A stretch of DNA of 64,000 nucleotides, taken from contig NZ_CP139247.1 of assembly GCF_034087045.1 (NCBI RefSeq), forward strand, positions 5,792,001 through 5,856,000, written 5' to 3'. Shown here one piece after another: positions 43,478 to 52,090 of the stretch (positions within the stretch are counted from its first letter, which is position 1; each line of letters starts with the position of its first letter). Position numbers and translations under genes: made by a program. This DNA comes from Chitinophaga sancti (GTDB lineage Bacteria; Bacteroidota; Bacteroidia; Chitinophagales; Chitinophagaceae). Below the pieces are notes generated by a model. It made no database searches, had not been told where the DNA came from, and was given only the letters and a program-made list of their open reading frames with translations.

Positions 43478-44131
43478 ATGGCAAATTCAATCAAACTGGC
43501 CGATAAGGTCATCTACCAATTGCAACAGGACATTTCGCTGGGGAAATATAAACCCGGTGAGTTAATTCCCCCGGAACCCGTACTCATGGAGCTATTCAAT
43601 GTAGGCCGGTCCACCATCAGGGAAGCGATCAAAACACTTTCCAACGCGGGGATCCTGCGGGTACAACAAGGGGCAGGCACCTTTGTGAGCAGTACAGAGA
43701 ACAATGAATCACTGGATAAGCGTCTTCGCCGTGCTGCCAGGATGGAAGTAAACCAGGTGAGGTCGCTACTGGAAATTGAGATTGCCAGATTGGCTACCCT
43801 ATTCAGGGATGATCAGGACCTCAGCTATATTAGCGCCGCCCTGAACGACAGGTGGCAGGCCATTCAATCAGAAAATTACGAAGCTGCTGCTGATGCAGAT
43901 ATCCGGTTTCATAAATCGATTGCCCAGGCCTCTCACAACAGTGTGCTCGCTGACTTATACCAGACATTTACAGGGGTAATCAGGGAATCGTTTTCACAGC
44001 GGGAGAAACCGCATGTACAACAGTTCCAACAAACGCACCAGCTACATGCTGACCTGCTGAATGCTATCAAAAATCAGGATATCGCTGCCGCAACCAGGGT
44101 TGTGACCCAAATCCTGGAAACGAACTTCTAA
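43478..44131 (+). CDS. GntR-family (FadR subfamily) transcriptional regulator
   Basis: A 217-residue regulator. The N-terminal winged helix has GKYKPGELIPPEPVLMELFNVGRSTIREAIKTLSNAGILRVQQGAGTFV. The C-terminal all-helical FCD domain has an H-rich ligand/metal pocket (ADADIRFHKSIAQASHN; QQTHQLHADLLNAI). It is first gene of an operon with a TauE-like exporter and a DUF1634 protein, and very likely binds the paired sites at its own promoter. The effector is probably a small organic acid, inferred from the subfamily. Confidence 0.9.
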   Translation: MANSIKLADKVIYQLQQDISLGKYKPGELIPPEPVLMELFNVGRSTIREAIKTLSNAGILRVQQGAGTFVSSTENNESLDKRLRRAARMEVNQVRSLLEIEIARLATLFRDDQDLSYISAALNDRWQAIQSENYEAAADADIRFHKSIAQASHNSVLADLYQTFTGVIRESFSQREKPHVQQFQQTHQLHADLLNAIKNQDIAAATRVVTQILETNF

Positions 44132-44141
44132 ACTTATTGTC

Positions 44142-44978
44142 ATGTCGATACTATTATTTTCACTTATCCTGCTTGTCGGCGCATTTATGGCTGGCATGCT
44201 CGGTTCTCTTACCGGCCTTGGAGGAGGCGTGGTCCTCATTCCATTACTAACGATTGTATTTCATGTAGACATCCGCTATGCAATCGGTGCGTCGCTGGTA
44301 GCCTCTATCGCTAACTCATCGGGCGCTGCGGCGGCTTATATCAAGGAAGGAATCACGAACGTACGTATTGGTATGTTCCTCGAAATTGCCACGACTACCG
44401 GTGCGATTATCGGGGCATTATTAGCTATTTACACACCGACTTCGGTGGTAGCGGTCCTCTTCGGTGTGGTACTGCTTTTCAGCGCAGCAATGACCATCCG
44501 TAAAAAGAATGAGCATGGCGATAATACCAGCAACAGCAAACTGGCGAGCATTCTCAAACTAAATAACTCTTATCCGGTGAATGGCGAAATGGTGCCTTAC
44601 AAAGTACGTGGTGTAGGTGGAGGGTATGCCCTCATGACCCTTGCAGGTATTGTATCAGGGCTGTTGGGGATTGGTTCCGGTGCTTTGAAAGTATTAGCGA
44701 TGGACAATGTGATGCGTATTCCGTTTAAAGTATCTACTACAACCAGCAACTTCATGATCGGTGTCACAGCTGCAGCGAGTGCCGTGGTGTATTTGCAAAG
44801 AGGTTATATCGATCCGGGTATTGCCATGCCGGTCGTATTGGGGGTACTGGCAGGTGCATTTGGTGGCTCCAGACTGCTGATGAAAATGGACGTAAAGAAA
44901 CTGAGACTGCTCTTTAGCATAGTGATCAGCGCACTCGCCATACAGATGATCTATAATGGTTTAACAGGTAAATTGTAA
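44142..44978 (+). CDS. TauE/SafE-family anion exporter/permease
   Basis: A 278-residue membrane protein with about eight TMs and the family repeats MAGMLGSLTGLGGGVVLIPLLT and AGIVSGLLGIGSGALKVLAMDNVMRIPFKVSTTTSNFMIGVTA. TauE/SafE proteins move sulfite or other small organosulfur or carboxylate anions. It starts 10 nt after gntR and is separated by 1 nt from the DUF1634 gene, so all three form one unit. Confidence 0.9.
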   Translation: MSILLFSLILLVGAFMAGMLGSLTGLGGGVVLIPLLTIVFHVDIRYAIGASLVASIANSSGAAAAYIKEGITNVRIGMFLEIATTTGAIIGALLAIYTPTSVVAVLFGVVLLFSAAMTIRKKNEHGDNTSNSKLASILKLNNSYPVNGEMVPYKVRGVGGGYALMTLAGIVSGLLGIGSGALKVLAMDNVMRIPFKVSTTTSNFMIGVTAAASAVVYLQRGYIDPGIAMPVVLGVLAGAFGGSRLLMKMDVKKLRLLFSIVISALAIQMIYNGLTGKL

Positions 44979-44979
44979 G

Positions 44980-45381
44980 ATGATGAAACAGTTATTTTCA
45001 AAAGAATTCTGGCAGGAAAGAGATGTGGAGATGTTTATCGGAAAACAATTACGTTGGGGTGTGATCACATCCAGCATCATTGCATTCATTGGTGGTATTA
45101 TCTATTTATCCAGCCATGGTGGCGGTATGCCGCAGTATCATGTATTCAATGGTGCGCCTCAGTATGTAAGACATTTACCGGGTATTTTTCATGGGGTAGC
45201 ACGCGGCGATGGAATGGCGATTATACAGTTGGGCGTTGTGGTATTGTTAGCAACACCTATCACCCGTATTGCATTTTCTGTCATCGCATTTGCGATGGAA
45301 AAAGATAAACTCTATGTGGTGATCACCTTAATTGTTCTGAGCATTATTATATTCAGCATATTCAGCGGACTGGGAGGTTGA
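44980..45381 (+). CDS. DUF1634-family membrane protein
   Basis: A 133-residue protein with three TMs: WGVITSSIIAFIGGIIYLSSHGG, IIQLGVVVLLATPITRIAFSVIAFAMEKD and YVVITLIVLSIIIFSIF. The pattern matches DUF1634, which is regularly encoded next to TauE-type permeases; it is probably a partner of the transporter. Function otherwise unknown. Confidence 0.85.
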   Translation: MMKQLFSKEFWQERDVEMFIGKQLRWGVITSSIIAFIGGIIYLSSHGGGMPQYHVFNGAPQYVRHLPGIFHGVARGDGMAIIQLGVVVLLATPITRIAFSVIAFAMEKDKLYVVITLIVLSIIIFSIFSGLGG

Positions 45382-45402
45382 TACTCCCAGCCCTGCTGGT
45401 TT

Positions 45403-47160
45403 TTAGCTCTTTCTTTCATAATGTAGCAGCATGTTCATAGCATCACTGAATGACCCTGCTCTCACGATCTCTCCTGCGTTGATAAAGAAGATCTCGTCTG
45501 CATTTTCAATCGTATTCAATCTATGTGCAATGATCACACGCGTAGTATGCGAAGGCAATTTCTGTAAGATCTCTTCCAGCAATTGTTCAGTGACAGTATC
45601 GATATTGGCAGTTGCTTCGTCCAATACTAATAATTCAGGTTCTCTGAGCACCGCACGCATAAAGGCGATCAGTTGTTTCTGACCCAGGCTCAGGCTATCC
45701 CCGCTACTCAGCACAGGCGTTGCCAATCCGCCATCAAAGCGGGTAAGTAAAGTATCTAAACCCGTAGTACGAATCACTTCCTGCAACTGGTCAAGGCTAT
45801 AATTCCCGTACTTTTTATTACCGTAAATGATATTCTCATAAATATTGCCGGTAAATAAAAACGGTTCCTGCAGGATAAAACCAATCTTCTGCGTACGTTC
45901 TTCATCCGTAAAGCTGCGGATATCTTTGCCATCCAGAAGCACCGTACCTCCTGTGGGATCAAACAACCTTGCAATCAAAGATGCGGTGGTCGTTTTACCA
46001 CCACCGGTTGGCCCTACCAAAGCATATGTTTTGCCGCGTTCCATTTCGAAACTGATATGATGGAGAATGTCTTTTCCATCAGGATAATGAAAGTTCACAT
46101 CTTTGAATGCGAGCAAGGGTGCGTTGCCATTCGTATTTGCAGCAGGAATTACATGCAGATCAGACTCCATGTTCAGGATGTGTGAAATCCTGTCCCAGCC
46201 TGCCATTGCCACCTGGAAGTTGGTATACAAAATAGCAAACTGACGCATGGGGTTGTAGAAGTAAGTACAGTATGACAGGTAACTGATGAGCAAACCAATG
46301 GTAAACTCATGTTGGGAGATCAGGTAAATACCATATGCCAGTACAGCCAGTTGGGCGAGGTTTGCACAAAGGCTGAATAAAGGCATGAAGAAGTTATTGA
46401 CCAGACCTGCTGTCACAGCGGTTTTGTATTGTTCTTTATTTGCAATATCAAAACGCTTCCGGAAATAATCCCTGCGATTAAAGGCAATGATCACTTTGAA
46501 ATTGTTCAGGCTTTCCTGGATTTCAGCACTCATGCCACCGGTGCTCTTCATGTTTTCCGCGTTCTTCTTTTTAACGATCGGGCCGGTAATCTTTGTTATG
46601 ATCAGTAATAAAATGGCTGGTGCAATTGCAGCGATACCCAGCGTAAAATGAATACTGAGCAGGAAGATGGAGGCCCCGATCATAGAAGCAAAACCACTGA
46701 TAAATTGTACCAGGGATTGTGCAAAGAACTGGTTCAGCTTGTCAGTATCATTATTGATACGGGATATGAGATCGCCGGCTTTGTTCTGATTAAAAAATGC
46801 AATCGGCAATGCTTGCAGGCGGCTGAACACATCATTGCGTAGACGGTACAGGATATTCTGACCTACTTTTCCCATCAGGCTCGTCTGAAAGTAGCTGGCA
46901 GTGAGAGAAATGAGGAATATACCAAAGAGGATACCTGAAAATAACAGTACCCCGTCGAAGTCTTTATGTGTAACGTAAACGTCGATCGTATGCCCTATCA
47001 GGATAGGGATGGACAGGTTCATGGAAGTACTGATCAGGATGGCAACGAGTGCCCCTAACAGTGTGCTCCGGTCTGGCCGCAGATAAGGTAAAAAGTTCTT
47101 GAGCGCTGTACCGGTCTTCGTTTCCTGACCGGCAGCCAGTTTATTCAGGTTGTAGCTCAT
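45403..47160 (-). CDS. ABC exporter half-transporter, second subunit of a heterodimer
   Basis: A 585-residue TMD-NBD exporter. Six TMs precede the NBD with Walker A GPTGGGKTTTA, Q-loop ILQEPFLFTGNIYENI, an altered signature LSLGQKQ (canonical LSGGQ) and Walker B LLVLDEATANID with the catalytic glutamate. The start MSYNLNKL overlaps the upstream subunit by 20 nt. The variant signature pairs with the degenerate Walker B of the partner, the usual arrangement of heterodimeric exporters such as TM287/288 or BmrCD. Likely substrates are lipophilic compounds. Confidence 0.9.
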   Translation of the reverse strand: MSYNLNKLAAGQETKTGTALKNFLPYLRPDRSTLLGALVAILISTSMNLSIPILIGHTIDVYVTHKDFDGVLLFSGILFGIFLISLTASYFQTSLMGKVGQNILYRLRNDVFSRLQALPIAFFNQNKAGDLISRINNDTDKLNQFFAQSLVQFISGFASMIGASIFLLSIHFTLGIAAIAPAILLLIITKITGPIVKKKNAENMKSTGGMSAEIQESLNNFKVIIAFNRRDYFRKRFDIANKEQYKTAVTAGLVNNFFMPLFSLCANLAQLAVLAYGIYLISQHEFTIGLLISYLSYCTYFYNPMRQFAILYTNFQVAMAGWDRISHILNMESDLHVIPAANTNGNAPLLAFKDVNFHYPDGKDILHHISFEMERGKTYALVGPTGGGKTTTASLIARLFDPTGGTVLLDGKDIRSFTDEERTQKIGFILQEPFLFTGNIYENIIYGNKKYGNYSLDQLQEVIRTTGLDTLLTRFDGGLATPVLSSGDSLSLGQKQLIAFMRAVLREPELLVLDEATANIDTVTEQLLEEILQKLPSHTTRVIIAHRLNTIENADEIFFINAGEIVRAGSFSDAMNMLLHYERKS

Positions 47161-48898
47161 AGTTGCTGGTACTGCGTTGAGAGTTATAGATCTGCACATA
47201 TTCAGGACAGGATTGCATCAGTTCATTGTGCGTACCGATTGCAATGATCTCTCCTTCCATCAGCAGGATGATCTGATCAAAGTGCACAGCAGAGGCGATC
47301 TTTTGTGTTACGGAGATCAGGGTCAGGTCAGGATAATTTTGCTGCACATTTTGCAGAATGAGCTGTTCAGTATTTGGGTCTACCCTGGCTGTGAAGTCGT
47401 CCAGCAACAAAATCGTAGGATTGATGGCGAGGGCTCTTGCCAGCATCAGTCGTTGTTTCTGGCCACCGGAAAGGCTGGTACCACGTTCAGAAACGATGGT
47501 TTCTATGCCTTCGGGGAGGGTAGTGATAAAGTCTTTGAGTTCAGCGGTGGAAATGGCTTTTTCCATCAGGGCATCGCTGACAGTTTCATTGAAAGCGATG
47601 TTTTCTTTTAAACTCATATTGAACAGGATACTATCCTGGAATACGAGACCTATTTGTTGTAATAGTCGTTCTTTATCGTAATCTTTCAGGTCGGTGCCAT
47701 CGTAGGTCACCTTCCCACCATCGGGGTTCAGCAGGCCTACAAGTATATTGAGCAGCTGTGTTTTTCCGGCGGCAGTTGGGCCAATGATGGCAGTGCGGGT
47801 ACCTGCTTTCACGCTGAAAGAGATATCTTTTAAAACGGGCTTGCCTGCCAGTGTGAGGTTTACATTTTCCATCGCAATATCGCCATCTATGGTACGCTGT
47901 ATAGTGCCGGTATCGACAGCATCCGGAGCGTAGAGTACTTCGGCAATACGGGAATAGGAGGCGGCAGATTGAGCGATCAGGCCACTCATGAAGCCGATCA
48001 CTACAATCGGGAAGATGAGGATGGCTACATAGCTGTTATACGCCGCTAATTCACCTAAGGACATGCTGCCATTGATCACATAGTGGCCACCCAGCATAAG
48101 AATCGCCAGCAGGGACATATTTGCCATAAAAGAGATGACAGGTACCAGACCGGCAAAGAGTCGGACTACGGCCATGCCAAGCGTTTTGGATTCGCTGTTT
48201 GGAGAAATAAAGCGGTCGTATTCCTGTTGCTGAGCATTGAGAACGCGGATGAGGGCAGCGCCCATCACGCTTTCGTTGATAATTTTATTGAGGCGGTCGA
48301 TGACTTCCTTACTTTTTTTGAAGATGGCGCGCACTTTATTTAATACCATGTAAAAGGCGAGGCCAATGACAGGGATGATGGTGATGACGCAGAGACCCAG
48401 TTTCCAGTTCATGACGAGTAGCAGGGTGCTGGCGCCGATGATGATAAAAAGGGAGGAAGATACGGACACAATACCTTGCGACACGAACAGTTTTACTGTG
48501 TCAATATCGGTGGTGAGGTTGGTCAATAGCTTGGAGGGGTTGGCGGCCTGGATGGCGGCGTATTGCTGGCGGGATATTTTATCGGCCAGTTTGGTACGTT
48601 GTTCGCTGGCTACCTTCTCAGAGGTGTAAGTTTGAATAATGCTCTGGAGGTAGGTAAAAATAAAAATGAAAGCGGCGGCGAGCACGAATTCGGTGACCAG
48701 TCCGGACATGTCCAGGTGGCCATTTGTATAGGCGTCGATACCCCTGGAGATGAGCCATGGCAGGACCAGGTTCAGGCCATTGCTGAGCAGGGCAAGGAAG
48801 ATCAGGAGGGTGACCATACCTTTATAGGGCGTCAGGATGGAGGTGATACCAGGAAGGGCCGGTGCTTTGGAAGCAGGTGGGCTTGTTTTTTTCCTCAT
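47141..48898 (-). CDS. ABC exporter half-transporter, first subunit of a heterodimer
   Basis: A 585-residue TMD-NBD exporter. Walker A is GPTAAGKTQLL, the Q-loop is LVFQDSILFNMSLKENI, and the signature is canonical (TSLSGGQKQRLMLAR). Walker B ends LLLDDFTARVD, so the catalytic glutamate is replaced by aspartate. This NBD therefore supplies the degenerate site, with the consensus signature serving the partner's intact Walker B. It is upstream of and overlaps the second subunit. About 120 nt upstream lies a 26-bp G-rich repeat array. Confidence 0.9.
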   Translation of the reverse strand: MRKKTSPPASKAPALPGITSILTPYKGMVTLLIFLALLSNGLNLVLPWLISRGIDAYTNGHLDMSGLVTEFVLAAAFIFIFTYLQSIIQTYTSEKVASEQRTKLADKISRQQYAAIQAANPSKLLTNLTTDIDTVKLFVSQGIVSVSSSLFIIIGASTLLLVMNWKLGLCVITIIPVIGLAFYMVLNKVRAIFKKSKEVIDRLNKIINESVMGAALIRVLNAQQQEYDRFISPNSESKTLGMAVVRLFAGLVPVISFMANMSLLAILMLGGHYVINGSMSLGELAAYNSYVAILIFPIVVIGFMSGLIAQSAASYSRIAEVLYAPDAVDTGTIQRTIDGDIAMENVNLTLAGKPVLKDISFSVKAGTRTAIIGPTAAGKTQLLNILVGLLNPDGGKVTYDGTDLKDYDKERLLQQIGLVFQDSILFNMSLKENIAFNETVSDALMEKAISTAELKDFITTLPEGIETIVSERGTSLSGGQKQRLMLARALAINPTILLLDDFTARVDPNTEQLILQNVQQNYPDLTLISVTQKIASAVHFDQIILLMEGEIIAIGTHNELMQSCPEYVQIYNSQRSTSNYELQPE

Positions 48899-49035
48899 AA
48901 ATGATTGTAATAGTAATAAGTTGCCATAACGGTGCGTCAGTGGCAGCGGCTAAATTACACCAAATTGATAGACGAAGGAGTGGTTGGGATATTTTATAAC
49001 ACTTGATAAAAATTTTGGGATTTTTTTCGGGGGGG

Positions 49036-49330
49036 ATGGAAGGTTTTGCAGGGTGGTTTGCGGGGAAGGTTTTGTGGGGGGTGCGGGGAAGGTTTTGTGG
49101 GGTGGTTTGCGGTGAAGGTTTTGCAGGGTGGTTTGCGGTGAAGGTTTTGCAGGGTGGTTTGCGGGGAAGGTTTTGTGGGGTGGATTGCGGGGAAGGTTTT
49201 GTGGGTGGTTTGCGCGGAAGGTTTTGTGGAGTGGTTTGCGGGGAAGGTTTTGTGGGTGGTTTGCGGGGAAGGTTTTGTGGGGTGGTTTGCGGGGAAGGTT
49301 TTGCAGGGTGGTTTGCGGGGAAGGTTTTGG
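49036..49330 (+). repeat. G-rich 26-bp tandem repeat array (about 12 units)
   Basis: AAGGTTTT recurs at 49040, 49066, 49089, 49115, 49141, 49167, 49193, 49218, 49244, 49269, 49295 and 49321, a 23-26 bp period. The unit is of the type GGTTTGCGGGGAAGGTTTTG. The plus strand is almost free of C and carries many GGG and GGGG runs. All six frames are partly open only because of the repeat. It lies between a terminator and the ABC exporter start. Confidence 0.97.
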
Positions 49331-49343
49331 TGATAAAAAAAAT

Positions 49344-49366
49344 GCTCCGGGTGTTTTGCCCGGAGC
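49344..49366 (-). terminator. Terminator of the first SDR transcript
   Basis: GCTCCGGG pairs with CCCGGAGC; on the minus strand it is followed by a run of eight T, so it suits transcripts coming from the SDR gene 175 nt away. Between them lies the small palindrome GACGCG-TC-CGCGTC. Confidence 0.85.
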
Positions 49367-49541
49367 TTTAATTTGACGCGTCCGCGTCACAGTTATTTTT
49401 GATGGAGCAACCCAGTTAGGCGATACTAACTGAAGGTTTCCATGAATATACTGTAGATTCCATGAATACCTCCTTTTCTTTGATGAGTTATGAAGTTACG
49501 TAATTTTTACATTTCAACAAAGCCCCACTTTTGTGTCATTT

Positions 49542-50360
49542 TTATACAAAAAAGGTTTCCATTTTTTCAAGGTAAGATTCAATGGGCATGCTATTGCGCA
49601 AGGCCACCAGCCCCTGCCCTGACGCACCAACAACAGTTCGGAACTGCTGACTTTGTCTGGTAGCTAGTGCATAGATCACATCTACAATAGTTTGCGGATC
49701 GTCCAGCAATTCTGGATCTGTGTGAGACATGAGTGATTTCACTTTATTAGTAATAACATCATAGTCTGTGATGGCAGGATTTTCATTCCAGATAACAGAA
49801 TCCTTGAAGTTATTTCCTGCGGATCCCCCCTGCTCTACCAATCTTAATTCTATGCCCAGTGGTTTTAATTCATAATACAATCCTTCAATCAGGCCTTCCA
49901 GGGCGAACTTCGACATATTGTAAAGCGAACCTACAGGCACAGCCGTAGTAACCCCCATGAAAGAACTGATATTGATAAACATACCAGCTTTATTTTCCCG
50001 AAAGTGTGGTAGAAAGGATTGAATAACATGGATGGGCCCTTTTACATTCACATTGAATTGCCAGTCGATCGTTTGGCCGGTGGCGAATTCTAATGGGCCA
50101 TAGGCACCTACGCCTGCATTGTTGATGACTACATCTATTTTACCAAAGGTATTGATGGCTCCATGAGCAGCTTCTTTTACTTCGGTAGGATTTGTGACAT
50201 CCAATTTGAATAGCTGTATATTTTCTATTTGGGTAAGCTCGGTTTCCTTTTCAGGCGTACGCATAGTAGCTGCTACATTCCATCCATTGGCGGCAAAATA
50301 GCGCGCAGTTAACTTGCCGAGGCCAGAGCTGGCACCGGTGATAAATACTGTTTGTTTCAT
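49542..50360 (-). CDS. SDR oxidoreductase divergent from a TetR regulator
   Basis: A 272-residue classical SDR starting MKQTVFITGASSGLGKLTARY. It has the cofactor motif TGASSGLG, NNAGVGAYGPLEF, ISSFMG with the catalytic serine, and YNMSKFALEGL with Tyr-x3-Lys. The start MKQT is chosen because the frame further upstream runs into the operator. It is divergent from tetR with two palindromic operators in the gap, so TetR very likely controls it. Substrate unknown. Confidence 0.9.
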   Translation of the reverse strand: MKQTVFITGASSGLGKLTARYFAANGWNVAATMRTPEKETELTQIENIQLFKLDVTNPTEVKEAAHGAINTFGKIDVVINNAGVGAYGPLEFATGQTIDWQFNVNVKGPIHVIQSFLPHFRENKAGMFINISSFMGVTTAVPVGSLYNMSKFALEGLIEGLYYELKPLGIELRLVEQGGSAGNNFKDSVIWNENPAITDYDVITNKVKSLMSHTDPELLDDPQTIVDVIYALATRQSQQFRTVVGASGQGLVALRNSMPIESYLEKMETFFV

Positions 50361-50363
50361 TTC

Positions 50364-50408
50364 GGAACTTTTGTTCCACAAATATATTCATAACGGAACA
50401 AAAGTTCC
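50364..50408. promoter_or_regulatory. Two TetR operators and divergent promoters
   Basis: GGAACTTTTGTTCC (50364-50377) and GGAACAAAAGTTCC (50395-50408) are reverse complements of each other, each a perfect GGAAC-N4-GTTCC dyad, 31 bp apart. A minus-strand -7 box TATATTTG (50379-50386) lies between them for the SDR, and a plus-strand box TATCTTTG (50420-50427) follows for tetR. Confidence 0.85.
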
Positions 50409-50433
50409 AAATATTTTTTATCTTTGTTTTATT

Positions 50434-51015
50434 ATGGCAAGAACAAAACAATTTGATGAAGAGGTGGTCCTGGATCAGGCGATGGAGTTTTTCTGGCGGA
50501 ATGGGTATAATAGCAGCTCACCCCAGGAGATTTTGACTGCGCTGGGATTGAGCAGGTCAAGTTTGTATGATACATTTGGAGATAAGCATACGTTGTTTAT
50601 TAAAGCATTGAAGAGGTATAGGGAAAAACAAACGGGAGCAGTGATTGCAATGCTGAATACAAGTACAAATGTAATGGAGACGATAAAGGAATTGTTAGAG
50701 GCGACTAAAAAAGGATGTGTTGAAGGTGGTATTAGAGGGTGCCTGATGGTGAATTCTAAAATAGAATCAGGGATGAGTGATGACCTGGTGGCGGAAATTG
50801 TGACAGAAAACAGGTTAGCACAGGAGGAGGCATTTGCAAAAGCGATAAAGAAGGGTCAGGAAATGGGAGTGATTAATAAAAAGCAATCACCTAAGGCGTA
50901 TGCAAGGTTTGTGATTAATACTTTATGGGGATTGAGTACATATGCGAAGATACCGGAGGCTGATAAGAAGGGGTTTGATGATGTGATTAAGGTGACAATA
51001 CAAATTTTGGGATAA
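50434..51015 (+). CDS. TetR/AcrR-family transcriptional regulator
   Basis: A 193-residue regulator starting MARTKQFDEEVVLDQAMEFFWRNGYNSSSPQEILTALGLSRSSLYDTFGDKHTLF, a TetR helix-turn-helix of the YxaF/LmrA-like group. The C-terminal ligand domain has a cysteine pair region (KKGCVEGGIRGCLMVNS), a block often seen in TetR_C proteins that sense small lipophilic compounds. It is expected to repress itself and the divergent SDR through the GGAAC-N4-GTTCC sites. The 3' half of the coding strand is notably C-poor. Confidence 0.92.
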   Translation: MARTKQFDEEVVLDQAMEFFWRNGYNSSSPQEILTALGLSRSSLYDTFGDKHTLFIKALKRYREKQTGAVIAMLNTSTNVMETIKELLEATKKGCVEGGIRGCLMVNSKIESGMSDDLVAEIVTENRLAQEEAFAKAIKKGQEMGVINKKQSPKAYARFVINTLWGLSTYAKIPEADKKGFDDVIKVTIQILG

Positions 51016-51018
51016 AAA

Positions 51019-51063
51019 GAGGCGCTTTTACTTTTTGTAAATTCGGTAAAAGCGCCTCCATTT
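51019..51063. terminator. Terminator between tetR and the second SDR
   Basis: GAGGCGCTTTTAC pairs perfectly with GTAAAAGCGCCTC. It lies between converging genes. Confidence 0.88.
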
Positions 51064-51075
51064 TGTAATCAATTA

Positions 51076-51885
51076 TTAAAAGGAGGTATTAATAGTGAGC
51101 TCCTTCCATTCATTGATCTCATCAAGGATGCTTTGCAACTTGTTTGGTACCATTTCTGCTGCATCTTTACCAAGTAAGAAATTCAATGGCGGATTATCAC
51201 TCTTTGCCATTTCAATAATAGCTGCTACTCCTTTTTCAGGATCGCCGGGTTGCTTACCATCGAGGTTTGCATGCCATTGAATAGAATCCTTTACAGACTG
51301 GTATTTGCTTTCTGTTACACTCAGATCAGCACCCAGGAAGTTGGTTCTGAAATAACCCGGCAATACAACGGTGGCTTTCACACCAAAATCCCTGATCTCT
51401 TCACGCAGACCTTCTGTCAATCCTACTACCGCGAATTTAGTAGAACAGTAGATCGCCCATCCGGGGAAACCTCCGAGCATACCTGCTACAGACGCGATAT
51501 TGATGATATGACCTGAGCGTTGCTCACGCAAATGCGGCATTACCTGCCTGATTACATTCAATAAGCCAAAGACGTTTATATTGAAATTTTCTCTGGCGTC
51601 TTTATCACTTACTTCTTCTAATGCACCTACCTGACCGTATCCGGCATTGTTTACGACTACATCTATTTTACCAAATGTGCTGATTGTCTTTTCTATTGCG
51701 GCCTTTACACTTTCTTCTGAAGTAAGTGATACCGTTAGCGGCAGGAAATCATTCCCTGAAAATTCGACTAAGGAAGCTGCATCACGTGAGGTGGCTGCTA
51801 CTTTATAACCTTGTGCTAATAACTGGGAGACTAAGATGCGGCCAAAACCTTTGGAGGCACCTGTTACAAACCATACTTTATTCAT
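51076..51885 (-). CDS. SDR oxidoreductase (second of three)
   Basis: A 269-residue classical SDR: VTGASKGFGRI cofactor motif, NNAGYGQVGALEE, INIASVAGMLGGFPGW with the catalytic serine, and YCSTKFAVVGL. It closely resembles the third SDR in layout (NAGYG...GALEE versus NAGYG...GSIEE), so the two are probably tandem paralogues. Substrate unknown. It is downstream of the third SDR on the same strand, but a 50-bp repeat array separates them. Confidence 0.9.
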   Translation of the reverse strand: MNKVWFVTGASKGFGRILVSQLLAQGYKVAATSRDAASLVEFSGNDFLPLTVSLTSEESVKAAIEKTISTFGKIDVVVNNAGYGQVGALEEVSDKDARENFNINVFGLLNVIRQVMPHLREQRSGHIINIASVAGMLGGFPGWAIYCSTKFAVVGLTEGLREEIRDFGVKATVVLPGYFRTNFLGADLSVTESKYQSVKDSIQWHANLDGKQPGDPEKGVAAIIEMAKSDNPPLNFLLGKDAAEMVPNKLQSILDEINEWKELTINTSF

Positions 51886-51937
51886 AATTAATAATCGGCT
51901 AATTGTGTTAAAAGTTCGGGGGATTTGAAAGCGGATG

Positions 51938-52090
51938 TCAATAATCGGTTGACTTTGATAATGATTCAGTGGCTTTGATAGCTGGTATCAATAATCAGTC
52001 GACTTTGTTAAGGATTCAGTGGCTTTGAAAGCAAGTATCAATAATCAGTCGACTTTGTTAAGGATTCAGTGGCTTTGAAAGCAGCTGTCA
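51938..52090. repeat. 50-bp tandem repeats made from the third SDR's 3' end
   Basis: TCAATAATC (minus strand: codons ending in a TGA stop) recurs at 51938, 51988 and 52038, with TCAATTG at 52088: an exact 50-bp period. The gene's own tail (52038-52087) and the copy just downstream (51988-52037) are almost identical; the farthest copy (51938-51987) is more degenerate. Each copy carries the codons for the gene's C-terminus. Confidence 0.96.

Noticed and set aside
49036..49330. Possible CRISPR array
   Set aside because: Repeats are contiguous with no unique spacers and there are no cas genes.
49003..49390. Open frames of 82-146 codons on both strands over the G-rich array
   Set aside because: They arise from a 26-bp repeat without stops; composition is extreme, all frames give similar low-complexity repeats, and there is no start context.
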